From Verrucomicrobiota bacterium (GTDB lineage Bacteria; Verrucomicrobiota; Verrucomicrobiia; Opitutales; Opitutaceae), in assembly GCA_014584295.1 (NCBI GenBank), contig JACTNC010000016.1:110955-174954 (forward strand): a stretch of DNA of 64,000 nucleotides. The letters are read 5' to 3'. Positions 1 to 9,122 of this stretch are shown here, in pieces (position 1 is the stretch's first letter; every line of letters starts with the position of its first letter). The notes beneath the pieces were generated by a model. The model saw nothing but the letters and a program-made list of their open reading frames with translations, was not told where the DNA came from and did no database searches. Position numbers and translations under genes: made by a program.

Positions 1-2
1 AC

Positions 3-359
3 TCTTCCTTTGACCTGCTCCTTCTTCCCGGTGGACCCGGAGTAAAGCTGCTCCGCGGCGATCCACGTGTTCGCGCCCGCGTGCTTGCGCAGATTGGCGC
101 CAGCCAATGGATAGCCGCAATCTGCGCGGCTCCAACCGTGCTGAACGACGCCGGCATCCTTTCAGGCCGCCGCTATACGGCTCACCACTCGGTGGCCGAT
201 GAACTTCCGGACATCCTCGAGAACGAACGGGTGGTCGTCGATGGAAACCTCATCACCTCGCGCGGCGCAGGCACCGCGGTCGATTTCGGTTTGAAACTCG
301 TCGAACTGCTGGTCTCTCCGGAAAAATCGCGGGAGATCGCCGCATCTATTCACGCCTGA
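3..359 (+). CDS. DJ-1/PfpI family protein, C-terminal part (5' end outside window)
   Basis: The reading frame is open from the first bases and stops at TGA 357-359, so the gene begins upstream of the window. The visible ~118 residues start inside the motif DLLLLPGGPGVKLLR, the conserved PGG strand of the DJ-1/ThiJ/PfpI fold. The nucleophile elbow follows as AAICAAPT, with the candidate catalytic Cys, and then a TSRGAGTA segment typical of DJ-1 C-termini. Family members are glyoxalase/deglycase-like or chaperone-like cytoplasmic proteins; the exact activity cannot be read from this fragment. A hairpin at 386-405 separates it from the polysaccharide locus, so it is probably not part of that operon. 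The family call is firm; the function is not. Confidence 0.85.
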   Translation, partial: SSFDLLLLPGGPGVKLLRGDPRVRARVLAQIGASQWIAAICAAPTVLNDAGILSGRRYTAHHSVADELPDILENERVVVDGNLITSRGAGTAVDFGLKLVELLVSPEKSREIAASIHA

Positions 360-385
360 CCGCAGCACCGCGGTCATGCGCCCCA

Positions 386-405
386 TACTCCCTCTGGCGG
401 GAGTA
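386..405 (+). terminator. Hairpin downstream of the DJ-1 gene
   Basis: TACTCCC (386-392) and GGGAGTA (399-405) are perfect 7-bp complements around the 6-base loop TCTGGC, 26 bases after the DJ-1 stop. No T-run follows, so it is at best a weak intrinsic terminator. It could instead be a leader structure for the polysaccharide operon that starts at 459. Confidence 0.4.
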
Positions 406-458
406 GATATACGCCGTGACTCACCGGAGGATTGCCGCAGGCTTGGCACTTGCCTTGC

Positions 459-1751
459 ATGACTCCGGCCTCCGTGGCCGCTCCAACGCCAGGTCTTGTG
501 ATTTCCGCCTCCCAGTTGCCACCCGTCATCGAAGTCGATGCGATTTCGAAGCGCTTTTACCTGAGCGCCCGCAGGCGCGCAGGCACGTTGCGCGACGCCA
601 TCACCAGCCGTGCCCACGAATGGGGAGGTCGCCTCTTCGGACGTCCTCACGCTTCGGACAGTCGCGAATTCTGGGCCCTGCGCGACGTTTCGTTCAGGGT
701 CACCCGGGGTGACATTGTGGGAATCATCGGACGCAATGGTTCGGGGAAGTCCACGCTGCTGAAAATCCTGTCCCGCGTGACCGAGCCCACGTCGGGAACG
801 GCCATCCTTCGTGGACGGGTGGCCTCGCTCCTTGAGGTAGGCACCGGCTTTCATCCCGAGCTGAGCGGACGCGAGAACGTGTATCTCAATGGCGCAATCC
901 TCGGCCTCACCCGCTCCGAAATCCGCACCCGCTTCGATGAGATCGTCAGCTTTGCGGAAGTGGAACGGTTTCTGGACACTCCCGTTAAACACTACTCCAG
1001 CGGGATGCAGGTGCGACTGGCCTTTTCCGTCGCCGCTCATCTCGAGCCCGAGATTCTCATCGTTGACGAGGTTCTCGCTGTTGGTGACGTCGCCTTTCAG
1101 AAGAAATGCATCGGGAAAATGGGAGACTTCACGCGACGCGATGCGAACCGCACCGTCCTCTTTGTGAGCCACAATCTCAGCCTCGTGAGACAACTCTGCC
1201 GCACGGCAATTCTCCTCGATCAAGGGAGAATCGTCTCACAGGGCTCCGCACCGTCAGTGATCGATGACTATACGCGCAGCCTCGCGACACCGCGCCCTGC
1301 AGCCGCCCCGGTTGAGTCGACAAGCGAGCGGGCGCGGATTCAGGAGGTACAGATCACAAACGACCGCGGCACCGCCGTGGCTGAAGTCGCCGTTGGTGAG
1401 TCATGGAACGTGAGGCTCAATCTGCAAATCCGACGGCATCGCATGGAACATGTCATCGTGGCCGTGGGACTTCTCGCCTCGGATGGAACCCCTGTGCAGA
1501 CCGCCTGGAGTTCACCGCAGTCACTGGATCCCGGGGATTACGAGGCCGTGTTTACCCAGAAGACCGTACAACTCGAGGCCGGCACCTATTCGCTTCTGAT
1601 CGGTTTGAGCGAACGTGAACGCACGCTCCAGCAGTTCGAAGCAGGGCGCCTTCACATCAACGGAGACCAGCCGGTCGGCTACTTTCCTGCGACATCCGGC
1701 GTGGGCACAGTCCTAAACGGCATGTCCGTTCAACTTCGCCGTCTGCCATGA
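459..1751 (+). CDS. Wzt-like polysaccharide ABC transporter, ATP-binding protein
   Basis: Energises export of a finished surface polysaccharide across the inner membrane (ABC-2 Wzm/Wzt or TagGH type). With ATG 459 the protein has 430 residues: Walker A GRNGSGKST at ~91-99, signature YSSGMQ at ~179-184 and Walker B EILIVDE at ~198-204, with a downstream H-loop (FVSHN). About 170 further residues after the ATPase resemble the C-terminal carbohydrate-binding domain of Wzt, which recognises the glycan end. An in-frame TTG at 432 sits only one base after GGAGG, too close for normal initiation, so ATG 459 is preferred, although its own ribosome site is poor. Its stop overlaps the next gene (ATGA). 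No Wzm permease is adjacent, which is unusual because the two are normally neighbours. Confidence 0.9.
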   Translation: MTPASVAAPTPGLVISASQLPPVIEVDAISKRFYLSARRRAGTLRDAITSRAHEWGGRLFGRPHASDSREFWALRDVSFRVTRGDIVGIIGRNGSGKSTLLKILSRVTEPTSGTAILRGRVASLLEVGTGFHPELSGRENVYLNGAILGLTRSEIRTRFDEIVSFAEVERFLDTPVKHYSSGMQVRLAFSVAAHLEPEILIVDEVLAVGDVAFQKKCIGKMGDFTRRDANRTVLFVSHNLSLVRQLCRTAILLDQGRIVSQGSAPSVIDDYTRSLATPRPAAAPVESTSERARIQEVQITNDRGTAVAEVAVGESWNVRLNLQIRRHRMEHVIVAVGLLASDGTPVQTAWSSPQSLDPGDYEAVFTQKTVQLEAGTYSLLIGLSERERTLQQFEAGRLHINGDQPVGYFPATSGVGTVLNGMSVQLRRLP

Positions 1752-2677
1752 TCATAGCACGCCTCACCGGTGGATTGGGAAATCAGATGTTCCAGTACGC
1801 AGCGGGTCTCGCACTCGCTGACCAACGCAGGACGGTGCTGAAACTTGATGTGTCCTGGTTCCGGGAAACCACCGGTTGGGCGCCTCATGGCCGCTACTCC
1901 CTCGATGGTTTTCTCCTTCCTGCACAGTTTTCCACGGAGGACGAATCCCTATGCGCATCAGGCGTGCCACTCACCCGGAGTGAACGATTCAGCCTGACCA
2001 TCGCCCGCCTCCTGCACTTTCGTCAGTACGAGCGTCGGCTACGCTCAACGGGCCTGCTTCACCGACCCGATTCCTTTCGTTTCTCTCCGGATTTCTTTTC
2101 CCTTCCCGATGGCACGTTTCTTGACGGCCTCTTTCAATCCGAACTCTTCTTCCAACCCGTTTCCGCACAGGTGCGGCGGCACTTCTCGTTTCGATTTCCG
2201 ATGTCCGCCCCGGCGCGGGAGATCCTCGCAAACATTCAGTCCGGTCCTTCCGCATTTGTGCACGTCCGACGCGGCGACTACATCTCCGATCCGCGCTTTG
2301 GCCGCGAAATCGGTATCCTGAGCGCAAAGTATTATCGGACCGCCATCGATCGTCTCTCCTCCCTTCACCCCGGGGTACGCCTGCACGTGTTCTCCGACGA
2401 TCCCTCCGGAGCCGCCGACTTTCTCAAAGGATTCTCCGACCTATCGATTGTCGATCCAAACCGCCAATTGGACACGCATGAAACGCTCCAACTCATGGCT
2501 TCCTGCCAGCACGGCATCGTGGCAAACAGCTCCTTTTCCTGGTGGGCTGCTTGGCTGATTGATCGACCAGGCAAGACCGTGATCGCGCCCTCTCCCTGGT
2601 ACGTGGCCAGCATCCACGACACCTCCGACCTCGTGCCCAAGTCTTGGTCAACCGAGTTGGCGGACTTCGTCAGTTGA
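1748..2677 (+). CDS. GT11 family alpha-1,2-fucosyltransferase-like glycosyltransferase
   Basis: A 309-residue soluble enzyme with the GT11 hallmarks: N-terminal GGLGNQMFQYA (residues 8-18) and the GDP-fucose-binding motif HVRRGDY at 172-178, followed by the VFSDD and NSSFSWW segments of the family. Known members transfer L-fucose from GDP-fucose in alpha-1,2 linkage (some transfer other GDP-sugars), here presumably onto the repeat unit of the surface glycan. It overlaps the ABC ATPase by four bases (ATGA), indicating translational coupling. No GDP-fucose biosynthesis genes (gmd, fcl) are visible in the window, so donor supply must be encoded elsewhere. Confidence 0.9.
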   Translation: MIIARLTGGLGNQMFQYAAGLALADQRRTVLKLDVSWFRETTGWAPHGRYSLDGFLLPAQFSTEDESLCASGVPLTRSERFSLTIARLLHFRQYERRLRSTGLLHRPDSFRFSPDFFSLPDGTFLDGLFQSELFFQPVSAQVRRHFSFRFPMSAPAREILANIQSGPSAFVHVRRGDYISDPRFGREIGILSAKYYRTAIDRLSSLHPGVRLHVFSDDPSGAADFLKGFSDLSIVDPNRQLDTHETLQLMASCQHGIVANSSFSWWAAWLIDRPGKTVIAPSPWYVASIHDTSDLVPKSWSTELADFVS

Positions 2678-2690
2678 AACCGGATGCTCC

Positions 2691-3830
2691 ATGATGCGTC
2701 TCGCCTTCGTTTCAACGGTCTATGGCTATGCCTTCAGCGGAGCGGACAGCCTTTGGGTGCGCGCCGCGGAACTCGCGATGGCCCGCGGCGATGCCGTGTT
2801 CATCGCCGCAACACCTGCGGTCACCGCCCATCCTCGGATTCAAGCACTCATCCGCAGTGGAGCGAACTCTTTCTCCAGTAAGGTTCCAGAAATTCCGAAC
2901 AACACCATCGACCGTGTCAGACGGAAACTCGAATACATCTCTGCCGGCTCTGATAGCCTTGTATCCGCCCTGCATGAGTTTCGACCGGATCGTGTCATCT
3001 TCAGTTGCGGCGGTACGTATGATCTTGTGAGGGAAGGTCGCGTGCTTGGTTTCCTGCGCAGCCAACACATCCCCTACGGAGTGATTGCCAACTGGCAGAC
3101 GGAAAAACCGTTCCTGAGTCCCATCGATCTCGGTCGCGCACGCACCTGCTTTCAGGGGGCCGATCGTCTCTTTTTTGTTTCGCAGCGGAACCTCGAAATC
3201 ACCCGCCACCACCTCGGTCTGCCACTTTACCATGCGGAACTGATCCAGGTGCCGATCCGCATTCCCAGGGCCGGGGGTGCACCGTGGCCGGAACTGAGTG
3301 TGCCGGCTTTTGCCGCGATTGCGCGACTCGAACCGGTCAAGGCATTCGACATTTTGCTTCCAGCCCTGGCAAAATTTCCCGGTACGGCTGAACCCTGGCA
3401 CCTCAACATCTACGGCGAGGGAGAGGCACAGGGCAAGATACAGCATCAGGCCGACGCTCTCGGAATCGCGGATCGCGTCCGCTTTCACGGTTTCGTTTCA
3501 AGCCTCGACGAGATCTGGAAGGACAACCACTGCCTCATCTCCGCTTCGCGCGACGAGGGGCTTCCCACCGTCATGATCGAGGCCTTGATGTACGCACGTC
3601 CGGTGATCGCCACCCGCGTCGGCGCAGCCAGAGAGTGGATCGCAGAGGATGAGACGGGGTTCACCTGCGATCCGGAATCAGTCGATGCTCTCAGCAATGC
3701 GATCTCCCGCGCCTGGAAGGTTCGGTCCCGGTGGAGGACGATGGGCGCGGACGCCCATCGCCGCGCGGCTGCGAAGTATCTGCCCGACGATGCCCTCCGT
3801 CTGATCGAGCCCGTTTTCGCTGTGTATTGA
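2691..3830 (+). CDS. Glycosyltransferase family 4 (GT-B fold)
   Basis: A 379-residue protein with a GT-B layout. The N-terminal acceptor domain starts at MMRLAFVSTVYGYAFSGAD, and the C-terminal GT4 donor domain begins near 'VPAFAAIARLEPVKAFDILLPAL'-like sequence. It contains the E-x7-E element (SRDEGLPTVMIEAL) that contacts the nucleotide sugar and a GAAREWI segment. It starts 13 bases after the fucosyltransferase stop, within the polysaccharide operon. Donor and acceptor sugars cannot be deduced. Confidence 0.85.
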   Translation: MMRLAFVSTVYGYAFSGADSLWVRAAELAMARGDAVFIAATPAVTAHPRIQALIRSGANSFSSKVPEIPNNTIDRVRRKLEYISAGSDSLVSALHEFRPDRVIFSCGGTYDLVREGRVLGFLRSQHIPYGVIANWQTEKPFLSPIDLGRARTCFQGADRLFFVSQRNLEITRHHLGLPLYHAELIQVPIRIPRAGGAPWPELSVPAFAAIARLEPVKAFDILLPALAKFPGTAEPWHLNIYGEGEAQGKIQHQADALGIADRVRFHGFVSSLDEIWKDNHCLISASRDEGLPTVMIEALMYARPVIATRVGAAREWIAEDETGFTCDPESVDALSNAISRAWKVRSRWRTMGADAHRRAAAKYLPDDALRLIEPVFAVY

Positions 3831-3843
3831 AGACGCCAATACA

Positions 3844-4854
3844 TTGAAAATTTCCGTCATCATCCCCACCCGGAACCCGGACACGGAAACCCTCATCAGG
3901 GTCGCCGATGCGCTCGCCAGGCAGACACTCCCGGCCGATCAGTGGGAGGTCGTGCTGGTTGACAATGCATCGCGGCCTCCCGTCTCGCTGGATCCCTTCA
4001 AGACCCTCGCCGCACCCGTTCGCCGTGTCGAGGAAGGAGTGCCCGGGCTCAGCCGCGCGCGATTGAAGGGGATCGCAGAAGCCAAGGGGCCACTCCTCGC
4101 CTTCATCGATGACGACGTCCTGCCCGCTCCCGAGTTTCTCGAATCGGCATGCGTTCTTTTTGCCCGCCTCCCCGCACTTGGAACCGCAGGCGGAGCCATA
4201 GTGCCTGAATTCGAGGAAACACCCCCGGAGTGGTTCGACGAGTTTTCCGGATTGCTCGCGCTTCGTCCGGCTCCGCCTGTCGAACACATCCTGTCGCACC
4301 TTCCGAATCATCCCTCTTCCTCACCGGCCCACGACTCCACCCAAGCTTCGCCTTCCAAACCCTTCGATCTGCCGACGTGGCTTCCCAATGGCGCGGGCCT
4401 GCTCGTGAGACGTGAGGCGGCCGAGGCGTGGGTTGCACGCCAACGGAATCACACGGCCGGACCGGAGATCACCGACCGTGTGGGGTCGTCACTCGCGTCC
4501 GGCGGCGATCAGGACATCGTGCTCGCCGCATTGCTCGCCGGATGGCACACGGGCTGTTTTCCAGCACTTCTGGTCCGGCACATCATTCCAACTGCCCGTC
4601 TTCAGGCTGCCTACCTCTGCCGGTTGAATCACTGCATCCAGCGTTCCTGGGTGCATGTCCTGCATCGTTACGGACTCAACCCATGGAATCCGATCCGACG
4701 ATACTCCGCGCCGCTTCGCAAGGCTCGCGCCTTCGTCCGGTGCGCCGCATGGAAGTCACCCTCTCATCGCATCCGTTGGCGAGGACTCTGCGGACGCATC
4801 GACGGGCTGGCGGACATTGCTCCCTTTTCCAGGAACACCTCCACTCACCGCTGA
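3844..4854 (+). CDS. Glycosyltransferase family 2 (GT-A fold)
   Basis: A 336-residue GT2 enzyme. The fold begins directly at the start codon (KISVIIPTRN), so the TTG at 3844 is the only sensible start. VDNAS near residue 40 and the metal-binding triple aspartate IDDD at 89-91 are present. The region after ~140 holds a long insertion rich in Ser/Pro/His, then an RRE/GGDQDIVLA stretch typical of the GT2 base. It lies 13 bases downstream of the GT4 gene and two bases before the next gene, inside the same operon. Specificity is unknown. Confidence 0.85.
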   Translation: MKISVIIPTRNPDTETLIRVADALARQTLPADQWEVVLVDNASRPPVSLDPFKTLAAPVRRVEEGVPGLSRARLKGIAEAKGPLLAFIDDDVLPAPEFLESACVLFARLPALGTAGGAIVPEFEETPPEWFDEFSGLLALRPAPPVEHILSHLPNHPSSSPAHDSTQASPSKPFDLPTWLPNGAGLLVRREAAEAWVARQRNHTAGPEITDRVGSSLASGGDQDIVLAALLAGWHTGCFPALLVRHIIPTARLQAAYLCRLNHCIQRSWVHVLHRYGLNPWNPIRRYSAPLRKARAFVRCAAWKSPSHRIRWRGLCGRIDGLADIAPFSRNTSTHR

Positions 4855-4856
4855 CC

Positions 4857-5846
4857 ATGCCACAACCGCCCTTCTCATGGAAACGACCTGGGCACTGGCT
4901 CTACCAGCTCTGGTATCGTCCCTTGGCCGCCATGCAGCGGTCGCGGCGCGAGGGCGGTCCGCTGGAGCAGTGGAAGAATCACCGCGGACGCCAGGCCATG
5001 CGCACCGCAGCGATCCGTCTGCCGGCGATGCCGGTCCGTTCACCGCAGCAAGGCGAGCCATGTCTCATCTTCCTCACGGGTCACGCCTACTGGGAGCAGT
5101 CCGCATTCTGTCTCCGCTCCCTTCAGGCGCAGGTCCCAGGTCGGACCTGGCCGGTGCTGTTCATTGACGACGGCACACTCTCCCCTGCGCAGTGGCGCTC
5201 CCTCAACTCGGCATTCCCGGGTTCCAGTATTGTATCCGGATATTCATTACAAGAGATGCTCGACGTTCTCCTGCCCGTGAATCGATTTCCGACCCTGCGT
5301 GAGCACCGGCGCTATTTTCCGCTGCTCAGGAAACTCACCGATACACACGCCGCCCGGCCTGGATCCAATCTGGTCCTGGATGCCGACATGCTTTTCCATC
5401 GCCCTCCCGACGAGCTGCTCGCGTGGATGGATGCCCCCTCGCTGCCGATGGTCATGACCGACTGCCAGGAGTCTTACGGCTACGCCCGGTCCGTCCTCGC
5501 CACGCTTGCTCCAGGACCAATTCCGGAAAGCATAAACACGGGCATCTGCGGATTTGAGACCTCGACCATCGATTGGAACGACCTCGAACGTTGGACGCGC
5601 TTTCTCCTGGCCACCCAGGGATCAAGCTACTTCCTTGAACAGGCTCTTGTCGCCCTGCTTCTCAGCGGCCGATCCCACCGGCAGTTGTCTCGGGATGACT
5701 ACCAGGTCGCGCCCGACCCCGCTGAGATCCTGAATCCCAGCGCCGTCCTTCACCACTACGTGGCCCTTACCAAACGCGGTTATTTCCGCCATGCCTGGCG
5801 CCGCTATTCCAGCAGCGACGATCACATGCCCCACCGCGACTCCTGA
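4857..5846 (+). CDS. Putative GT-A glycosyltransferase with DAD motif
   Basis: ATG 4857 lies two bases after the previous stop and gives 329 residues. The frame stays open further upstream, but that part only shadows the preceding gene in another frame. Recognisable parts are VLFIDDG (~100-106) and NLVLDADMLF with D175-x-D177, the metal/nucleotide-sugar DxD motif, then SINTGICGFE, which resembles the acceptor-side loop of GT8-like enzymes. The N-terminal 60 residues are basic and have no clear domain. I assign it to the GT-A class without a confident CAZy family. Context supports a role in polysaccharide assembly. Confidence 0.7.
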   Translation: MPQPPFSWKRPGHWLYQLWYRPLAAMQRSRREGGPLEQWKNHRGRQAMRTAAIRLPAMPVRSPQQGEPCLIFLTGHAYWEQSAFCLRSLQAQVPGRTWPVLFIDDGTLSPAQWRSLNSAFPGSSIVSGYSLQEMLDVLLPVNRFPTLREHRRYFPLLRKLTDTHAARPGSNLVLDADMLFHRPPDELLAWMDAPSLPMVMTDCQESYGYARSVLATLAPGPIPESINTGICGFETSTIDWNDLERWTRFLLATQGSSYFLEQALVALLLSGRSHRQLSRDDYQVAPDPAEILNPSAVLHHYVALTKRGYFRHAWRRYSSSDDHMPHRDS

Positions 5847-5849
5847 TCC

Positions 5850-6878
5850 ATGGCCGAAGTCCACGTCTTTGTTCCGACCTATAGGCGGGCGCATCTTCTC
5901 GGACGCGCGCTCGGGAGCCTTCGTGCGCAGACGTTCTCCGACTGGACAGCCCTCGTACACAATGACGATCCCAGCGATGCGGAGCCTGCCTGGATCGTCG
6001 CCGCCATCGGCGATCCACGCATCCGCATCCTTGTCCACGAACGAAATCTCGGCGCCGTCGCCTCCTTCAATCGTGGTTTCGCCGAGGCTTCGGAAACGGT
6101 CCCATACTTCTCCATTCTCGAGGACGACAGCACCTGGCAGCCGGAATTTCTCGCCACCCTGAAGCGGGCGCTGGAACAGGATCCGACGGCTCATCTGGCC
6201 TGGTGCAACCAACGCATCGCTGTGGAGAATCCGGATGGGTCCTGGAGCGACACACCGCGCACCGTGCATCCCCACCAGACAGGTGTCTCCGGAAGCGTCA
6301 CGCGGGTTGTTTGGGGTTCCCTTTCGCAGGCAACCGGTGCACGCATGGCCAATGGCGCCATGCTGATCCGACGTTCCAGTCTCCCACCTCCGACACCCGG
6401 CGACCTTCCGTTTTCAGGCATGGAGGCCTTCCGCGAACGTCTCATCCGCCATCCCTTTGTCTATGTCGCCGAGCCGCTCGCGACCTACGCGCAAACCCGG
6501 ACTTCCGCAAGGGACGTCGACGGGCACCGATGGGGCGAAATCCAGACGTTGCTCTTGGCCACGTACGTGCGCAATTCGGGCATGACTGCCGCAGGCATCC
6601 GGGAACTCTGGACGCACCTTCGCCAGCAGTCGCCTCCCCCGACAAACATCGCCCTGCATGCGGCGCTGGCCGATCCCGCATGCCGGCCTCTCCTGCAGGG
6701 TGCGGCGCTGAGCGACTGGCTGCGATACCTCAGGACATGGATGGGACGTCCACGCGCGGCCTGGGCCTGCGTGCGTGCGCGGATCAATCATCCGGACTGG
6801 TGGAGGATGTTGGACACGGCCACCTTCGAGCGTTTCGATGAGGAGAGACAACGCCTCGCAGGCGGGAATCAGCCATGA
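5850..6878 (+). CDS. Glycosyltransferase family 2
   Basis: A 342-residue GT2 protein starting MAEVHVFVPTYRR, with HNDDPSD near 38-43 and the metal-binding ILEDDST at 89-95. The C-terminal 120 residues contain Trp-rich helices (RAAWACVRARINHPDWW) seen in many bacterial GT2 proteins after the catalytic core. The start is three bases after the preceding stop, and the end overlaps the next gene by four bases (ATGA). No signal peptide or membrane segment is visible, so it should act at the cytoplasmic face. Sugar specificity is unknown. Confidence 0.85.
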   Translation: MAEVHVFVPTYRRAHLLGRALGSLRAQTFSDWTALVHNDDPSDAEPAWIVAAIGDPRIRILVHERNLGAVASFNRGFAEASETVPYFSILEDDSTWQPEFLATLKRALEQDPTAHLAWCNQRIAVENPDGSWSDTPRTVHPHQTGVSGSVTRVVWGSLSQATGARMANGAMLIRRSSLPPPTPGDLPFSGMEAFRERLIRHPFVYVAEPLATYAQTRTSARDVDGHRWGEIQTLLLATYVRNSGMTAAGIRELWTHLRQQSPPPTNIALHAALADPACRPLLQGAALSDWLRYLRTWMGRPRAAWACVRARINHPDWWRMLDTATFERFDEERQRLAGGNQP

Positions 6879-7831
6879 CACCTCCTCCCGACGTAAGCAT
6901 CATCATCCCGTGCCACAATGCCGAACCGTGGCTCGCGGCCTGCCTTGAGTCGGTGCTTGAGCCCGAGGGTCACACACAGGAAATCATCGTCATCGACGAC
7001 GGATCCACAGATGGCTCACGCCGTGTTGCGGAACGCTATGTGCCCCGCGGGATCCGACTGATATCACAAACGCGCACGAGCCCTGGCGCCGCGCGCAACC
7101 GGGGGTTCTCCGAGAGTCGCGGAGCCTGGGTGCAGTTTCTCGATGCCGACGACCTGATCGGTCCTGGAAAAATTTCGCGACAGTTGTCCACCTTGCGGGC
7201 ATCCCCGCCAGGCACCGTCGCGAGCTGCGGCTGGAGTCGTTTCTACGGGGAATTTGTACCCGGCGTATCCCACCGGGTGGAGGCCACGACCGCGAGGGAC
7301 TACGTTCCGGCGTGGCTGTTTCTCCAGACGCAGGCGAACGAAGGCTGCATGATGCACCCCGCGGCATGGCTCACCCCCCGCCAATTGATCCGGAAAGCGG
7401 GCCCGTGGGATCAGAGCCTGACACCCAACGACGACGGCGAATTTTTTGCGCGCGTGCTCGCTCATGCCTCGGGCATTCGATTCGTCACTGGCGTTCACAC
7501 CCACTATCGCTCGGGACTCCCAGGGAGCATGTCGGTCACCCGCAGCAAGTCCCGCATGGAGGCCATGCATCGTTCGGCACTTCGATTCTCAGAGACTCTC
7601 CTGGGCTGCGATCAGTCGCCCGAGACACTGGCCGCAATCAGCGAAATGTGGGAGCGGCTCCGCTTTGAGCTCTATCCGGAGGCACCCGCGTTGAGCCGCG
7701 ACGCCGCTCGCCGGGCCCGCGAAGATGGCCATGTGCCAAAAACCCGTCTCCCGTGCGGCCCGCGGCTCAAATTTCTCAGAGCCATCGGGGCATGGAAACT
7801 CGCCCGGAGGCTCCAGGTAAGATTCCGTTGA
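6875..7831 (+). CDS. Glycosyltransferase family 2
   Basis: A 318-residue canonical GT2 enzyme: SIIIPCHNAEPWLAACLES at the N-terminus, IDDGSTDGS (40-48), PGAARNRG (70-77) and the DxD-type FLDADDLI (89-96). It overlaps the upstream GT2 by ATGA, so the pair is likely co-translated. The C-terminal part is basic (RRAREDGHVPKTRL), consistent with peripheral membrane association near the lipid-linked acceptor. Donor and acceptor are unknown. Confidence 0.87.
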   Translation: MTPPPDVSIIIPCHNAEPWLAACLESVLEPEGHTQEIIVIDDGSTDGSRRVAERYVPRGIRLISQTRTSPGAARNRGFSESRGAWVQFLDADDLIGPGKISRQLSTLRASPPGTVASCGWSRFYGEFVPGVSHRVEATTARDYVPAWLFLQTQANEGCMMHPAAWLTPRQLIRKAGPWDQSLTPNDDGEFFARVLAHASGIRFVTGVHTHYRSGLPGSMSVTRSKSRMEAMHRSALRFSETLLGCDQSPETLAAISEMWERLRFELYPEAPALSRDAARRAREDGHVPKTRLPCGPRLKFLRAIGAWKLARRLQVRFR

Positions 7832-7853
7832 GCGGGACAATATTCACGTCGTC

Positions 7854-9122
7854 ATGCCAGACACGCCTTCCATCTGCATCGTCACTCCCCACCACCTCGC
7901 CAACAATCCCCGCGTCATCAAGGAAGCGGAAACGCTGGCTGAAGGCGGTGGCGACGTGACCGTCATCCACGGCTGCTATGACAGCACGCTGGCCGAAGAG
8001 GACGAATTCATCGCTCTCGGCAGCAAGTGGAAGGCGATACCGGTGAAGTGGAGGCGCCTTCCGCAATCGCTCGCATCGCAGGCCGGCCTTCGCCTCGCAC
8101 GCCTGTCCATGTATTTCCGAAAATATCCCTCCCTGAGGGTGGCCGCCCGCGCCGAGCATGTCTCGATTCCCGCCCTTTCCGCGGCGGCCCGACAAGTGAA
8201 GTCTGAGCTCTACATCGGCCACACACCCTCAGGGCTCTGCGCGGCGGCCGTGGGAGCACGCCACGCCGGTGCACTCCTGGGATTTGATGCCGAGGACTAC
8301 CATGCCACTGAAACGGATGCGGTCGTCAGGAACCCGCGCCGCCGGCGTGGAATCGAAACGATCGAGCAAAGGCTCCTTCCGCTCTGTGCCTCGTTCACCG
8401 CCTCCACCATTCAGATTGCCGAAGAGTATGCTGCGACACGCGGCACCGTCCTCCCCAACGTGTTCTTCAACGCCTTTCCCCGCAGCATGGGCCCCCTGCA
8501 CAAACCCGAGCACCGTCCTCTCGATTCCACACCCCGCCGGCTCTACTGGTTTTCCCAGACGATCGGGCCGGGGCGCGGACTCGAAAAGCTCCTCGTCATC
8601 CTGGGAAAGTGTAAGATCGATTGTGACCTCTACATTCGAGGAAATCCCGAGGAAGAGTTTCTGAGAACCCTCGAGCAGATCGCGGTCCTCGCACGTTTCC
8701 GCGGCCAGATGTATTTCCTTCGGCGACAACCCGCCTCTGAGATGGCGAGGCTCTGCTCCGGCTACGACCTGGGCCTGGCCCTTGAGCTTTCCCATCCCGG
8801 CAACCGCGACATCTGCCTCACCAACAAGATCTTCATCTACCTGCTTGCCGGACTCCCCATTGCCTATACCCCCACGCGCGCCCAGTCGGCGTTCTGCGGC
8901 TCGCTCTCAAAGCTCACGGTCAGGATCGATCTCGATGATCCTGTAACCTCAGCCCGGGAACTCGAAGCCTACTTCCGTTCCCCCGCACGCCAGGAGCGGG
9001 CACGCGAAGACGCCTGGCTCGCAGGTCAATCCATCTATTGCCGCGATACCGATGAGGCTCGCTTCATAAGCGTGATTGAGAATGCACTCCAGACCCCCCC
9101 ATGCCCGATACCGCGGCTATGA
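7854..9122 (+). CDS. Glycosyltransferase, GT4-like (GT-B fold)
   Basis: A 422-residue protein. Its N-terminus (SICIVTPHHLANNPRVIKEAETL) is the typical opening of GT4-type acceptor domains in exopolysaccharide clusters, with the 'NPRVxKEA' signature. The central region ends in GFDAEDYH. The C-terminal donor domain has the GPGRGLEKLL loop, while the usual E-x7-E element is weak (LALELSHPGNRDICLTNK). It sits 22 bases after the GT2 gene and overlaps the next gene (ATGA at 9119-9122). Function beyond glycan transfer cannot be resolved. Confidence 0.78.
   Translation: MPDTPSICIVTPHHLANNPRVIKEAETLAEGGGDVTVIHGCYDSTLAEEDEFIALGSKWKAIPVKWRRLPQSLASQAGLRLARLSMYFRKYPSLRVAARAEHVSIPALSAAARQVKSELYIGHTPSGLCAAAVGARHAGALLGFDAEDYHATETDAVVRNPRRRRGIETIEQRLLPLCASFTASTIQIAEEYAATRGTVLPNVFFNAFPRSMGPLHKPEHRPLDSTPRRLYWFSQTIGPGRGLEKLLVILGKCKIDCDLYIRGNPEEEFLRTLEQIAVLARFRGQMYFLRRQPASEMARLCSGYDLGLALELSHPGNRDICLTNKIFIYLLAGLPIAYTPTRAQSAFCGSLSKLTVRIDLDDPVTSARELEAYFRSPARQERAREDAWLAGQSIYCRDTDEARFISVIENALQTPPCPIPRL

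Noticed and set aside
162..1223. A 353-codon minus-strand frame across the DJ-1/ABC region
   Set aside because: Antisense to the ABC ATPase, whose Walker motifs are intact; no protein features.
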